Shown here piece by piece: positions 9,288-17,816 of a stretch of 64,000 nucleotides of DNA. This DNA comes from CAVTJL01 sp963828215 (GTDB taxonomy: Bacteria > Pseudomonadota > Alphaproteobacteria > Geminicoccales > Geminicoccaceae). The notes beneath the pieces are model-generated. The model worked only from the letters and a program-made list of their open reading frames with translations. It ran no database searches and was not told the DNA's origin. The number at the start of each line of letters is the position of its first letter. Within the stretch, counting starts at the first letter, position 1. The stretch is taken from the NCBI GenBank assembly GCA_963828215.1, contig CAWHFO010000078.1, positions 124,001-188,000 on the forward strand, in the 5' to 3' direction. Position numbers and translations under genes: made by a program.

Positions 9288-10460
9288 ATGGCACGCCGAC
9301 CCCAGCGCAAAAGCCACAAGGACACCGAGCGTCCGCCCTTCGCCTGCGTGGCACTGGTCCTGCAGGGCGGAGGTGCCCTGGGGTCCTATCAGGCCGGTGT
9401 CTACGAGGCCCTCTTCGAGGCGGGCATGGAGCCCGACTGGATCGCCGGCATCTCGATCGGCGCCATCAACTGCGCCATCATCGCCGGCAACCCGCCGGAG
9501 AAGCGCGTCGAGCGGCTCAGGACCTTCTGGGAAACCGTCACGACCGACCTGAGCTTCGCGGGGGCGCAGCAGCGGCTGCCCCGGCTCCTCGAGGGCGATC
9601 TGCCGCGCACCCTCTTCAGCGCAATCAGCGCCACGACGACGATCTTGAAGGGCCAGCCCGGCTTCTTCGCGCCGCGGCTGCCGCCGCCCTACCTGCAGCT
9701 TCAGGGAAGTCCCGGCGCCACGAGCTACTACGACACCACCGAGCTCAAGAGCACGCTCGAGCGGCTCGTCGACTTCGACCGCATCAACAAGGCGCCGATG
9801 CGCTTCTCGGTGGGTGCCGTGAACGTCGCGAGCGGCAACTTCACCTATTTCGACAACCGGACCCACCAGATCCGCGCCGAGCATGTCATGGCGAGCGGCG
9901 CGCTGCCGCCCGGCTTCCCGGCGGTGGAGGTCGACGGCGAGCTCTACTGGGACGGGGGCCTGGTCTCCAACACGCCCCTCCAGTGGGTGCTGGACAGCCC
10001 CCCGCGGCAGGACACCCTGGCCTTCCAGGTCGACCTCTGGAGCGCGCGTGGCAGCCTCCCCCGAGATCTCTCCGAGGTCGAGGAGCGCGGCAAGGAGATC
10101 CGGTATTCCAGCCGGACGCGCCAGAATACCGACTTCCTGAGGACTCTGCAGGAGGCCCGCCGCGCGGTGGCCGCGCTGCTCGACAAGCTGCCCCCCGAGC
10201 TCGCCGATTCGCCCGAGGCTCGGACACTTCGGCCGATGGCGAGTGACGTTGTCTACAATATCGTCCACCTGATCTACCGGTCCAAGCACTACGAGAGTCA
10301 TGCAAAGGACTACGAGTTCTCTCGCCCGAGCATGATCGACCATTGGAGGGCGGGGTACAATGACGCGATCCGCAGCCTCCGCTACCCCGAGATCCTCGAG
10401 CGGCCCGAACGCGGCGAGTGCGTCCGGACGTTCGACCTCGCCATCGACGGACGCGACTGA
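9288..10460 (+). CDS. Patatin-like phospholipase
   Basis: This 390-residue lipid acyl hydrolase carries the patatin Ser-Asp dyad: oxyanion loop GGGALGSYQAG, nucleophile elbow GISIG and the DGG motif in YWDGGLVSNTP. There is no signal peptide or membrane span. The C-terminal part (after about residue 260) matches the DUF3734-type extension found in many alphaproteobacterial patatins. Likely substrates are phospholipids or storage-granule lipids, but neither is shown by context. Confidence 0.9.
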   Translation: MARRPQRKSHKDTERPPFACVALVLQGGGALGSYQAGVYEALFEAGMEPDWIAGISIGAINCAIIAGNPPEKRVERLRTFWETVTTDLSFAGAQQRLPRLLEGDLPRTLFSAISATTTILKGQPGFFAPRLPPPYLQLQGSPGATSYYDTTELKSTLERLVDFDRINKAPMRFSVGAVNVASGNFTYFDNRTHQIRAEHVMASGALPPGFPAVEVDGELYWDGGLVSNTPLQWVLDSPPRQDTLAFQVDLWSARGSLPRDLSEVEERGKEIRYSSRTRQNTDFLRTLQEARRAVAALLDKLPPELADSPEARTLRPMASDVVYNIVHLIYRSKHYESHAKDYEFSRPSMIDHWRAGYNDAIRSLRYPEILERPERGECVRTFDLAIDGRD

Positions 10461-10584
10461 GTAGCGAGGCGCCGGATGCGCGTTCGACTTCGCCTATCCC
10501 GAGAAGAGCGGCATGTAGGTCCCGGCGGTCGGCCCTGCTCCGCGCGGCGTTGACGGGGCCGACCCGACCCGGGCACAGTGCCGG

Positions 10585-10672
10585 CCGCGACGGTGCCCCT
10601 CGGAGTGAAAGGGCTGAGCGGTGGAATGCCGCGGCTGCCCCTCGGCCCTCGCGAGCCACGGTAGGCGTTGCG
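10585..10672 (+). promoter_or_regulatory. Probable cobalamin (B12) riboswitch ahead of the NiCoT transporter
   Basis: The leader contains recognisable pieces of the B12-riboswitch core in order: CGGTGCCCC, GTGAAAGGG (cf. AAAAGGGAA), the P4-type hairpin CGGTGGAATGCCG and CGGCTGCCCC (the B12-box region). A GC-rich region then runs to the GGAGG ribosome site of the transporter. Cobalt transporters are frequent riboswitch targets. The A-rich core is imperfect, so the call needs a covariance-model test. Confidence 0.6.
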
Positions 10673-10688
10673 GCGCGGGAGGCAGGCC

Positions 10689-11756
10689 ATGCTCGTTCCC
10701 CATGCGTTCGATGATAGCGCGGCCGGCCTCCGGCTGAGGACGATCGCTCTCTACACGATGCTCCTCGCCGCCAACATCTTCGCCTGGCTCTGCGCCTGGA
10801 CGGTGTTCGCCGGGCACCCGGTCCTCCTCGGCACCGCCTTCCTCGCCTACGTGCTCGGCCTCCGTCACGCGGTCGACGCCGACCACATCGCGGCGATCGA
10901 CAATGTCGTGCGCAGATTGATGCAGGAGGGGAAGAAGCCCCTCGCCGTCGGCCTCTTTTTCTCCCTCGGCCATTCGACGGTGGTGATCCTGGCGGCCGCC
11001 GGCATCGCCGCCACGGCCAACGCGCTGCAGTCCCAGCTCGACTGGTTCCACGAGGTGGGCGGGATCATCGGCACGGCCGTCTCGGCGATCTTCCTGCTGC
11101 TGATCGGCATCGCCAACCTCGTCATCCTCCGGGCCGTGTGGCGGGTGTTCCAGCGGGTGCGACGCGGCGGCGCGCTGCTCGAGGACGATCTGGATCTCAT
11201 GCTCTCGCAGCGCGGCTTCCTGGCACGGATCTTCCGGCCGGTCTTCCGCATCGTGACCCGCAGCTGGCACATGTATCCCCTGGGCTTCCTCTTCGGGCTC
11301 GGCTTCGACACGGCGACCGAGATCGGCCTCCTGGGCATCTCGGCGGCGCAGGCCGCCCAGGGCATGTCGTTCTGGGCCACGATGATCTTTCCCCTGCTCT
11401 TCACGGCCGGCATGGCGCTGGTCGACACGACCGACAGCGTCATGATGGTCGGCGCCTACGGCTGGGCCTTCGTCAATCCGATCCGCAAGCTCTGGTACAA
11501 CCTCACCATCACCCTGGTCTCCGTGCTGGTAGCGCTGCTGATCGGCGGGCTCGAGGCCGGCGGCCTTCTCGTGAGCAAGCTCGGGCTCGAGGGGGGCGCC
11601 TGGAGCGTGATCGGCGACCTCAACGACGATCTCGGCAGCATGGGCTTCCTCATCATCGGCGTGTTCGTCCTGAGCTGGGCCGTATCGGCGCTGGTCTATC
11701 GCTGGCGCCGCTACGACGAGCTGCTGCCACAGACGCTTCCGCCGCCGGGTCCGTAA
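10689..11756 (+). CDS. NiCoT family nickel/cobalt transporter
   Basis: This integral inner-membrane Ni2+/Co2+ permease of the HoxN/NixA family has 355 residues with about eight hydrophobic spans. The signature H-x4-D-H motif (LGLRHAVDADHIAAIDN) is intact, as are GFDTATEIGLL and FTAGMALVDTTDS. The ATG at 10689 is chosen for its GGAGG ribosome site; an upstream in-frame start would lie inside the leader. The probable cobalamin riboswitch suggests that cobalt uptake for B12 synthesis is the main job. Confidence 0.93.
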   Translation: MLVPHAFDDSAAGLRLRTIALYTMLLAANIFAWLCAWTVFAGHPVLLGTAFLAYVLGLRHAVDADHIAAIDNVVRRLMQEGKKPLAVGLFFSLGHSTVVILAAAGIAATANALQSQLDWFHEVGGIIGTAVSAIFLLLIGIANLVILRAVWRVFQRVRRGGALLEDDLDLMLSQRGFLARIFRPVFRIVTRSWHMYPLGFLFGLGFDTATEIGLLGISAAQAAQGMSFWATMIFPLLFTAGMALVDTTDSVMMVGAYGWAFVNPIRKLWYNLTITLVSVLVALLIGGLEAGGLLVSKLGLEGGAWSVIGDLNDDLGSMGFLIIGVFVLSWAVSALVYRWRRYDELLPQTLPPPGP

Positions 11757-11791
11757 GGAGACGCGCCGCCAGCCGAGGGAGGGAACAGCGA

Positions 11792-12901
11792 ATGGCCTCG
11801 ATCGAGCGTATCGAGATCATGATGGTGGATCTCGAGCCGAAGGTCGTGCGGACCGACGCGATCCAGGCCTTCACCAGCCAGGAGACGCCGATCGTCCGGA
11901 TCACCGACAGCGAGGGCGCGACGGGCGCCGGCTATTGCTACACCATCGGCACCGGCGGCTCCTCGATCGTCCGCCTGCTCCACGACCATCTGGCGCCCGA
12001 GCTCATCGGCCGCGACGCCGACATGATCGAGGACATCTGGAAGACCCTTCTCTTCAAGACCCACGCCACCGCCGTCGGCGCCATCACCTCGCTCGCGCTC
12101 TGCGCCATCGACACGGCGCTCTGGGACCTGCGCTGCCGGCGCGCCGGCCTGCCGCTCTATGTCATGGCGGGCGGGGCGCAGGAGATGGTGCCGGTCTACT
12201 CCACCGAGGGAGGCTGGCTGCAGCTCGCCCAGACCGAGCTCGTCGAGGAGGCCCTGGCCGCCAAGGAGCGCGGGTTCCGGGGCTGCAAGGTGAAGATCGG
12301 CAAGCCCACGGGTCAGGAGGATGCGCGCCGCGTCGAGGCCGTCCGCAACGCCGTTGGGCCCGACTTCGAGGTCATGACCGATGCGAACCAGGCCCTGACC
12401 GTCGACGAGGCGATCCGCCGGGCACGCCTCCTCGAGCCCTTCGACGTCGCCTGGCTGGAGGAGCCCCTGCCGGCCGAGGACCTGGGCGGTCACGTGCGTC
12501 TGGCCCGCTCCACGACGCTGCCCGTGGCCGTTGGCGAATCGATCTATTCGCTGAGCCACGTCCGCGAATATCTGCAGCAGGGCGGCTGCACGATCATGCA
12601 GGCGGAGTGCGGTCGGATCGGCGGCATCACGCCCTGGCTCAAGGCCGCGCACCTCACCGAGGCCTTCAACATGCCGATCTGCCCGCACTTCCTCATGGAG
12701 CTGCACGTCTCGCTGGCCGCCGCGGTGCCGAACGGCCGCTGGGTCGAGTACATCCCGCAGCTCGACGACCTGACGCTCCGTCAGGTCGCGATCCAGGACG
12801 GCCATGCGATCCCGCCCGAGGAGCCCGGCATCGGGATCGACTGGAACTGGGAGGCCGTCGAGGCACGCCGCGTGAACGAGCTGACGATGCTCGTCGACTG
12901 A
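11792..12901 (+). CDS. Mandelate racemase / muconate lactonizing enzyme family protein
   Basis: This is an enolase-superfamily sugar-acid or racemase-type enzyme of 369 residues. It has an N-terminal capping domain and a TIM barrel with the catalytic KVKIG lysine, metal ligands in MTDANQ, WLEEPL and AVGES, and a histidine in CPHFLME. The KxK and His pattern fits the mandelate racemase subgroup. The ATG at 11792 follows GAGGGAGGG. It lies 35 bases downstream of the transporter, on the same strand. The substrate is unknown. Confidence 0.9.
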   Translation: MASIERIEIMMVDLEPKVVRTDAIQAFTSQETPIVRITDSEGATGAGYCYTIGTGGSSIVRLLHDHLAPELIGRDADMIEDIWKTLLFKTHATAVGAITSLALCAIDTALWDLRCRRAGLPLYVMAGGAQEMVPVYSTEGGWLQLAQTELVEEALAAKERGFRGCKVKIGKPTGQEDARRVEAVRNAVGPDFEVMTDANQALTVDEAIRRARLLEPFDVAWLEEPLPAEDLGGHVRLARSTTLPVAVGESIYSLSHVREYLQQGGCTIMQAECGRIGGITPWLKAAHLTEAFNMPICPHFLMELHVSLAAAVPNGRWVEYIPQLDDLTLRQVAIQDGHAIPPEEPGIGIDWNWEAVEARRVNELTMLVD

Positions 12902-12997
12902 TCCCGGCTGTGCCCCGTGCGCGACCCGGGCGCATCCTCGAAGCGGCCCGTCGGGCCTGCGGTGGCGCGCCGGGCTCGGAGAGGTGTCGGGCTGAGC

Positions 12998-13071
12998 TGG
13001 CTGGGGGACCTGGATTCGAACCAAGACTGCTCGGTCCAGAGCCGAGAGTTCTACCGTTAAACTATCCCCCA
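12998..13071 (-). tRNA. tRNA-Gln (anticodon CTG)
   Basis: On the minus strand the 74-base sequence folds as a full cloverleaf. The acceptor is TGGGGGA/TCCCCCA with discriminator G and an encoded CCA. The anticodon stem is CTCGG/CCGAG with loop CTCTGGA, giving anticodon CTG. The T-arm contains the normal TTCGAATC loop. It sits 43 bases downstream of cca on the same strand. Because its CCA is encoded, the neighbouring enzyme would be needed only for repair of this tRNA. Confidence 0.96.
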
Positions 13072-13114
13072 AGCGGCACGCGCCGCGTGGGATATTAGGT
13101 GAGGGTCGGGCTTG

Positions 13115-14362
13115 TCAAGATGGCGTAGCCGGACGGGGCTGCGCGATCAGTCGCTCGAGCTCGGCCAGGCAGGCGGCGCGGTCGGGCCGGAAGTCCTCCG
13201 CCTCCCACCACGCGCGCACCCGCCCGAGCAGACGGCCGACCTCGGGGCCGGCGGGAATGCCGCGCTCGAGAAGGTCGCGCCCGGCGAGGGGGAACTCCGG
13301 CACCCCACCGGCCGAGAGCTCGGCCAGACGCGCCTCCAGCGCCGCTCGCGGCAAGCCGGCGGCGGCACCGGCGAGGCGCAACAGATCGGCCGTCACCGCC
13401 TTGCCATGCCGATAGACCAACCGACGCATGGCCGGCAGCCCGACGTCGGCGGCGGGCAGCGGTGTGCCGGTCAGCACGAGGAGGCGCCCTCCATCCTGCC
13501 GCGACAGCTTCAGTCGATCCGCGACCCGCCGGGCGCTGTGTGCGTCCTGGCCGTGGAGCAGCGCCGCGAGACGCAGACCCGCATCGGCCTCTGGCGCGAC
13601 CTCCAGCAGAGCGGCCAGACGAGCCGGATCCGACGCGGCCGGCAGCAGCTCCTCGAGCACGCCGACCTCCAGCATCAGCCGCAGGCTGTCGACCGCCCTG
13701 GGCGCCAGGAGCAGCCGCCGCAGCTCCGCCGCGATGCGCTCGCCCGACAGCCCGGCGAGGCCTGCGCGCTCCTGCCTGCAGGCCTCGAGCGCCGCCCGAT
13801 CCGCCTCTGCCACGCCGAAACGCGCATGGAAGCGGAAGAAGCGCAGGATACGAAGATAGTCCTCGCGAATACGGGCCCGAGGGTCGCCGACGAAGCGCAC
13901 TCGTCCGCCGAGGAGGTCGGCCCGGCCACCGAACGGGTCATGGAGGCGCCCGCCCCGGTCGCAGCTCATGGCATTGATCGTGAAGTCCCGCCTCGCCGCA
14001 TCCACCTCGAAGTCGTCGGTGAACGCGACGACCGCACGCCGCCCGTCCGTTCTGACGTCGCGGCGGAGCGAGGTGATCTCGAACCTGCGAGCGCCCACAT
14101 GCGCCGTGACGGTGCCGTGCGCGAGGCCGGTCGGCAGCGCCCTGATCCCGGCGGCGTCGAGCAGGGCCAGGACGCGCTCCGGAAGCTCCTGGGTCGCGAT
14201 GTCGATATCGATCTCGTCGAGGCTCGGGTCGAGCAGAGTGTCGCGGACACAGCCGCCGACGAACCGGGCCACCCGCCCGTCCCGCTCGAGCGCGTCCAGC
14301 ACACGCCTCGTCTCCGGTGCCGCGAGCCACGGCGCCCCGGCGAGGGGGCGATCCTCGCTCAC
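13115..14362 (-). CDS. cca: CCA tRNA nucleotidyltransferase / poly(A) polymerase family
   Basis: This 415-residue class II nucleotidyltransferase adds or repairs the tRNA 3' CCA. It shows the GGCVRD loop, the metal-binding DxD in EIDIDIAT, the RRDFTINAM motif and the DPFGGRADL / REDYLRILRFFRFHARFG region of the head-neck domains. The GTG start at 14362 overlaps the DUF6111 stop, so the two genes are translationally coupled. Confidence 0.94.
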   Translation of the reverse strand: MSEDRPLAGAPWLAAPETRRVLDALERDGRVARFVGGCVRDTLLDPSLDEIDIDIATQELPERVLALLDAAGIRALPTGLAHGTVTAHVGARRFEITSLRRDVRTDGRRAVVAFTDDFEVDAARRDFTINAMSCDRGGRLHDPFGGRADLLGGRVRFVGDPRARIREDYLRILRFFRFHARFGVAEADRAALEACRQERAGLAGLSGERIAAELRRLLLAPRAVDSLRLMLEVGVLEELLPAASDPARLAALLEVAPEADAGLRLAALLHGQDAHSARRVADRLKLSRQDGGRLLVLTGTPLPAADVGLPAMRRLVYRHGKAVTADLLRLAGAAAGLPRAALEARLAELSAGGVPEFPLAGRDLLERGIPAGPEVGRLLGRVRAWWEAEDFRPDRAACLAELERLIAQPRPATPS

Positions 14363-14628
14363 GGGCCGGGAGCCTCGGGATCCGCGGGCCGAGGCAACCC
14401 GTGCTCGATGCGGGCTGCGACGTAGGAGCGGAGAGACCAGGTGCCGGGGACCATGGCGAGGAAGCCGAGGCTGAGGCAGGCCAGAAGGAGTCCCGTGACC
14501 GTCAGGGAGAACCAGGGAAGGCCATCATGGGCGGGGCGACGGCTGTGCGCGGCCAGCCGATAGGCCAGATAGAGGACGAAAGGCGCCAGCAGCGGCACGA
14601 GCGCCCTGAGCAGAAGACGCATCATCAT
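14359..14628 (-). CDS. DUF6111-like small membrane protein
   Basis: This 89-residue protein has two hydrophobic spans (about residues 4-26 and 40-62) and a polar C-terminus. Small proteins of this shape lie between nudix and cca genes in many alphaproteobacteria (DUF6111); the function is unknown. It begins three bases after the nudix stop with three consecutive ATG codons, and its stop overlaps the cca start. Confidence 0.75.
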   Translation of the reverse strand: MMMRLLLRALVPLLAPFVLYLAYRLAAHSRRPAHDGLPWFSLTVTGLLLACLSLGFLAMVPGTWSLRSYVAARIEHGLPRPADPEAPGP

Positions 14629-14631
14629 CGC

Positions 14632-15267
14632 TCAGCCGCGCAGCCTGACGGCGAGATTGACCAGGATCGCCGCGGTCGCGCCCCAGATATAGCGGTCCTC
14701 GAACGGCAGGACATAGAATTGCCTGCGGCGCCCGTCCCGCTCGTAGGAGTCCCGGCGGTGGTTGGCGACGTCGAGGATGAAGCTGAGCGGCACCTCGAAG
14801 ACCTCGGAGACCTCGGAGGGATCCGGATGAAGATCAACCGGCGGCTCTATCCACCCGAGAACCGGATGGATGCGGAACCCGGTCACGGTGTCGTAGGGCT
14901 CGAGAGACCCCAGAAGCTCCACGCGCCCGGGGTCCAGGCCGATCTCCTCCTGAGCCTCGCGCAGCGCGGCCGCCGCGTCGCTCGCGTCGGAGGGCTCGAT
15001 CCGTCCGCCCGGAAGGCTGATCTGCCCCGCGTGATCGCGCAGATGGGGCGTCCTTTGGGTGAGAAGGACGCAAGGCTCCCCCGGCCGCGCCACGATGCCG
15101 ATGAGAACGGCCGCCGGGACGGGAGCCCGCGCAGCCACCGCCGGCCGCCCGTCGTCGCCGGCCAGCACGTCCCGGACAAGGGGCGCGGATGGGGATGCCT
15201 CCAGGCGCGCCCTGAGCCATGACCGGTCGACGGCGGGCACCGCCTCTCCCGGCACCCGATCAGCCAT
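14632..15267 (-). CDS. Nudix hydrolase, CoA pyrophosphatase type
   Basis: This 211-residue nucleotide-diphosphate hydrolase contains the CoA-diphosphatase prefix LLTQRTPHLRDHAGQ, then the Nudix box starting at SLPGGRIEP and ending REAQEEIGL with its metal-binding glutamates. It is therefore assigned to the NudL/YeaB branch, which cleaves CoA to phosphopantetheine and 3',5'-ADP. The ATG at 15267 overlaps the upstream DUF1285 stop. Confidence 0.9.
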   Translation of the reverse strand: MADRVPGEAVPAVDRSWLRARLEASPSAPLVRDVLAGDDGRPAVAARAPVPAAVLIGIVARPGEPCVLLTQRTPHLRDHAGQISLPGGRIEPSDASDAAAALREAQEEIGLDPGRVELLGSLEPYDTVTGFRIHPVLGWIEPPVDLHPDPSEVSEVFEVPLSFILDVANHRRDSYERDGRRRQFYVLPFEDRYIWGATAAILVNLAVRLRG

Positions 15268-15802
15268 GAGCCCCGTCCTGGCCGTCGGCGAGCGGGAAGA
15301 ACAGGCCGGCGCTCCGGACGCCGAGCAGATCCGGCCGCGCGGGATCGGGCTCCGCGAGGTCCGCCAGCTCATAGAACACCGACTGCACGACGCGCGCCTC
15401 GAGGCCGCGGTCGAGCCCGACATAGGGGACCGGACCGGTACCGCTTCCGCCGCCCCGCATCTCCAGACGGTGCCCGCTGTCGAGCGGCACCCACTCGTCC
15501 ATGTTGGTGCGAAAGCGCAGGCACTGCTCTCCGGCGCCGCCTTCGCGTCGAAGCTCGACGGCAACGAACGGCACGTCGTCCACCGTCACCCGCCAACGCT
15601 CGAAGGGCGTGATCAACCAGTAGGACCCATCCGGACCCCTGCGCAATGCCCTGGCGAACAGGCGGACCAGTCCCATCCTCTCGATCGGCGAGCCCCGATA
15701 GATCCACGTGCCGTGCCTGTCGATGCGCATATCGAGATCGGCACCTGCCAGCTCGCCACGCGCCAGAAGCTCGAGTGCCGCCTCGGGATCGAACCGCCGC
15801 AC
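15260..15802 (-). CDS. DUF1285 domain protein
   Basis: This is a protein of about 180 residues with the DUF1285 pattern (DLDMRIDRHGTWIYRGSPIE, LITPFERWRVTVDDVPFVAV). Its function is not established. It is often linked to cca/nudix genes as here. The start is uncertain: the GTG at 15802 follows a G-rich stretch, whereas an in-frame TTG at 15850 would add 16 residues that look unlike the family (two cysteines and a tryptophan). It is divergent from moxR. Confidence 0.82.
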   Translation of the reverse strand: MRRFDPEAALELLARGELAGADLDMRIDRHGTWIYRGSPIERMGLVRLFARALRRGPDGSYWLITPFERWRVTVDDVPFVAVELRREGGAGEQCLRFRTNMDEWVPLDSGHRLEMRGGGSGTGPVPYVGLDRGLEARVVQSVFYELADLAEPDPARPDLLGVRSAGLFFPLADGQDGAHG

Positions 15803-15917
15803 GCCCGCTTCTGCCCCCCAGCAACAGGGTGTCAGACACACCCGAATCAACTATGTATTGTGTTGGCGTGTCCGGTCCAGGCCCGACGCCGTCGCGCCTG
15901 CAGGTGAAGGATCGAAG

Positions 15918-16902
<985 letters not shown>

Positions 16903-16913
<11 letters not shown>

Positions 16914-17811
16914 GCCCGCTGGCCATGCCTTCGCCCGGAGCCTGGTCGGCATCCAGGACAGGTCCGAGCGGCTCGCCCAGCGTCTGCCGGGACTCCTGGT
17001 CGAGGCCGACCGCGTCGCCTCGACGGTGGTGCAGGGTGTCCACGGACGCAGGCGGACCGGCGTCGGCGAGACCTTCTGGCAGTTCCGCCCCTACGGTTCG
17101 GGTGACGACGCGCATGCGATCGATTGGCGCCAGTCGGCCCGCAGCCGCCACCTCTTCATTCGGGAGCAGGAGTGGGAGGCGGCTGAGAGCGTCTGGCTCT
17201 GGTGCGACCTCTCCGCATCGATGCGCTTTCACTCCTCGCGCCGTCTGCCGACCAAGCTCGACCGGGCCCTGCTCCTCACCCTCGGCCTCGCGGCGCTTCT
17301 CGTCCGCGGAGGCGAGCGGGTGACGCTGCTCGGCACGGGCGAGCGGCCGCGGGGAGGCCGGCAGGGCCTGAACCACCTCGTCCGTCAGATCACGGACTCC
17401 GACAGCAGGGCCGCACCGCTGCCTCCTCTCGAGCGCCTGCCGCGCTACGCACGCCTGGTGCTGGTCTCCGACTTCCTCGAGCCCCTGGAGGCGCTGCGGG
17501 GGCGGCTCCACGCTTTCGTCGCCGCGGGCGGGCGAGGCTGTCTTCTGCAGATCGTGGATCCCGCCGAGGAGGAGCTGCCTTATGAAGGCCGCATGCTCTT
17601 CGAGGGCATGGAACGTGAAGGCCGCGCCCTGATCGGCAATGTCGGCTCGATCCGCCAGCGTTACCGGACGCGTTTCGCCGCGCATCGGGAGGAGCTGACC
17701 CGGCTCGCGGGGCGCCAGAACTGGCGGCTCGCCGTTCATCGCACCGACCGCACCGCCGAGGCAGGGCTGCTCACGCTCTACCAGCTGCTGGCACCGCGGG
17801 CCGTCCGCTGA
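16903..17811 (+). CDS. DUF58 domain protein
   Basis: This 302-residue protein has the DUF58 core (FRPYGSGDDAHAIDWRQSARSRHLFIREQEWE) followed by a VWA-like region (LWCDLSASM). It is the standard partner of MoxR ATPases; together they are thought to act in assembly of cell-envelope or metal-dependent proteins. It has no signal peptide. It overlaps moxR and is followed five bases later by the next gene. Confidence 0.92.
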
Positions 17812-17816
17812 CCTAG

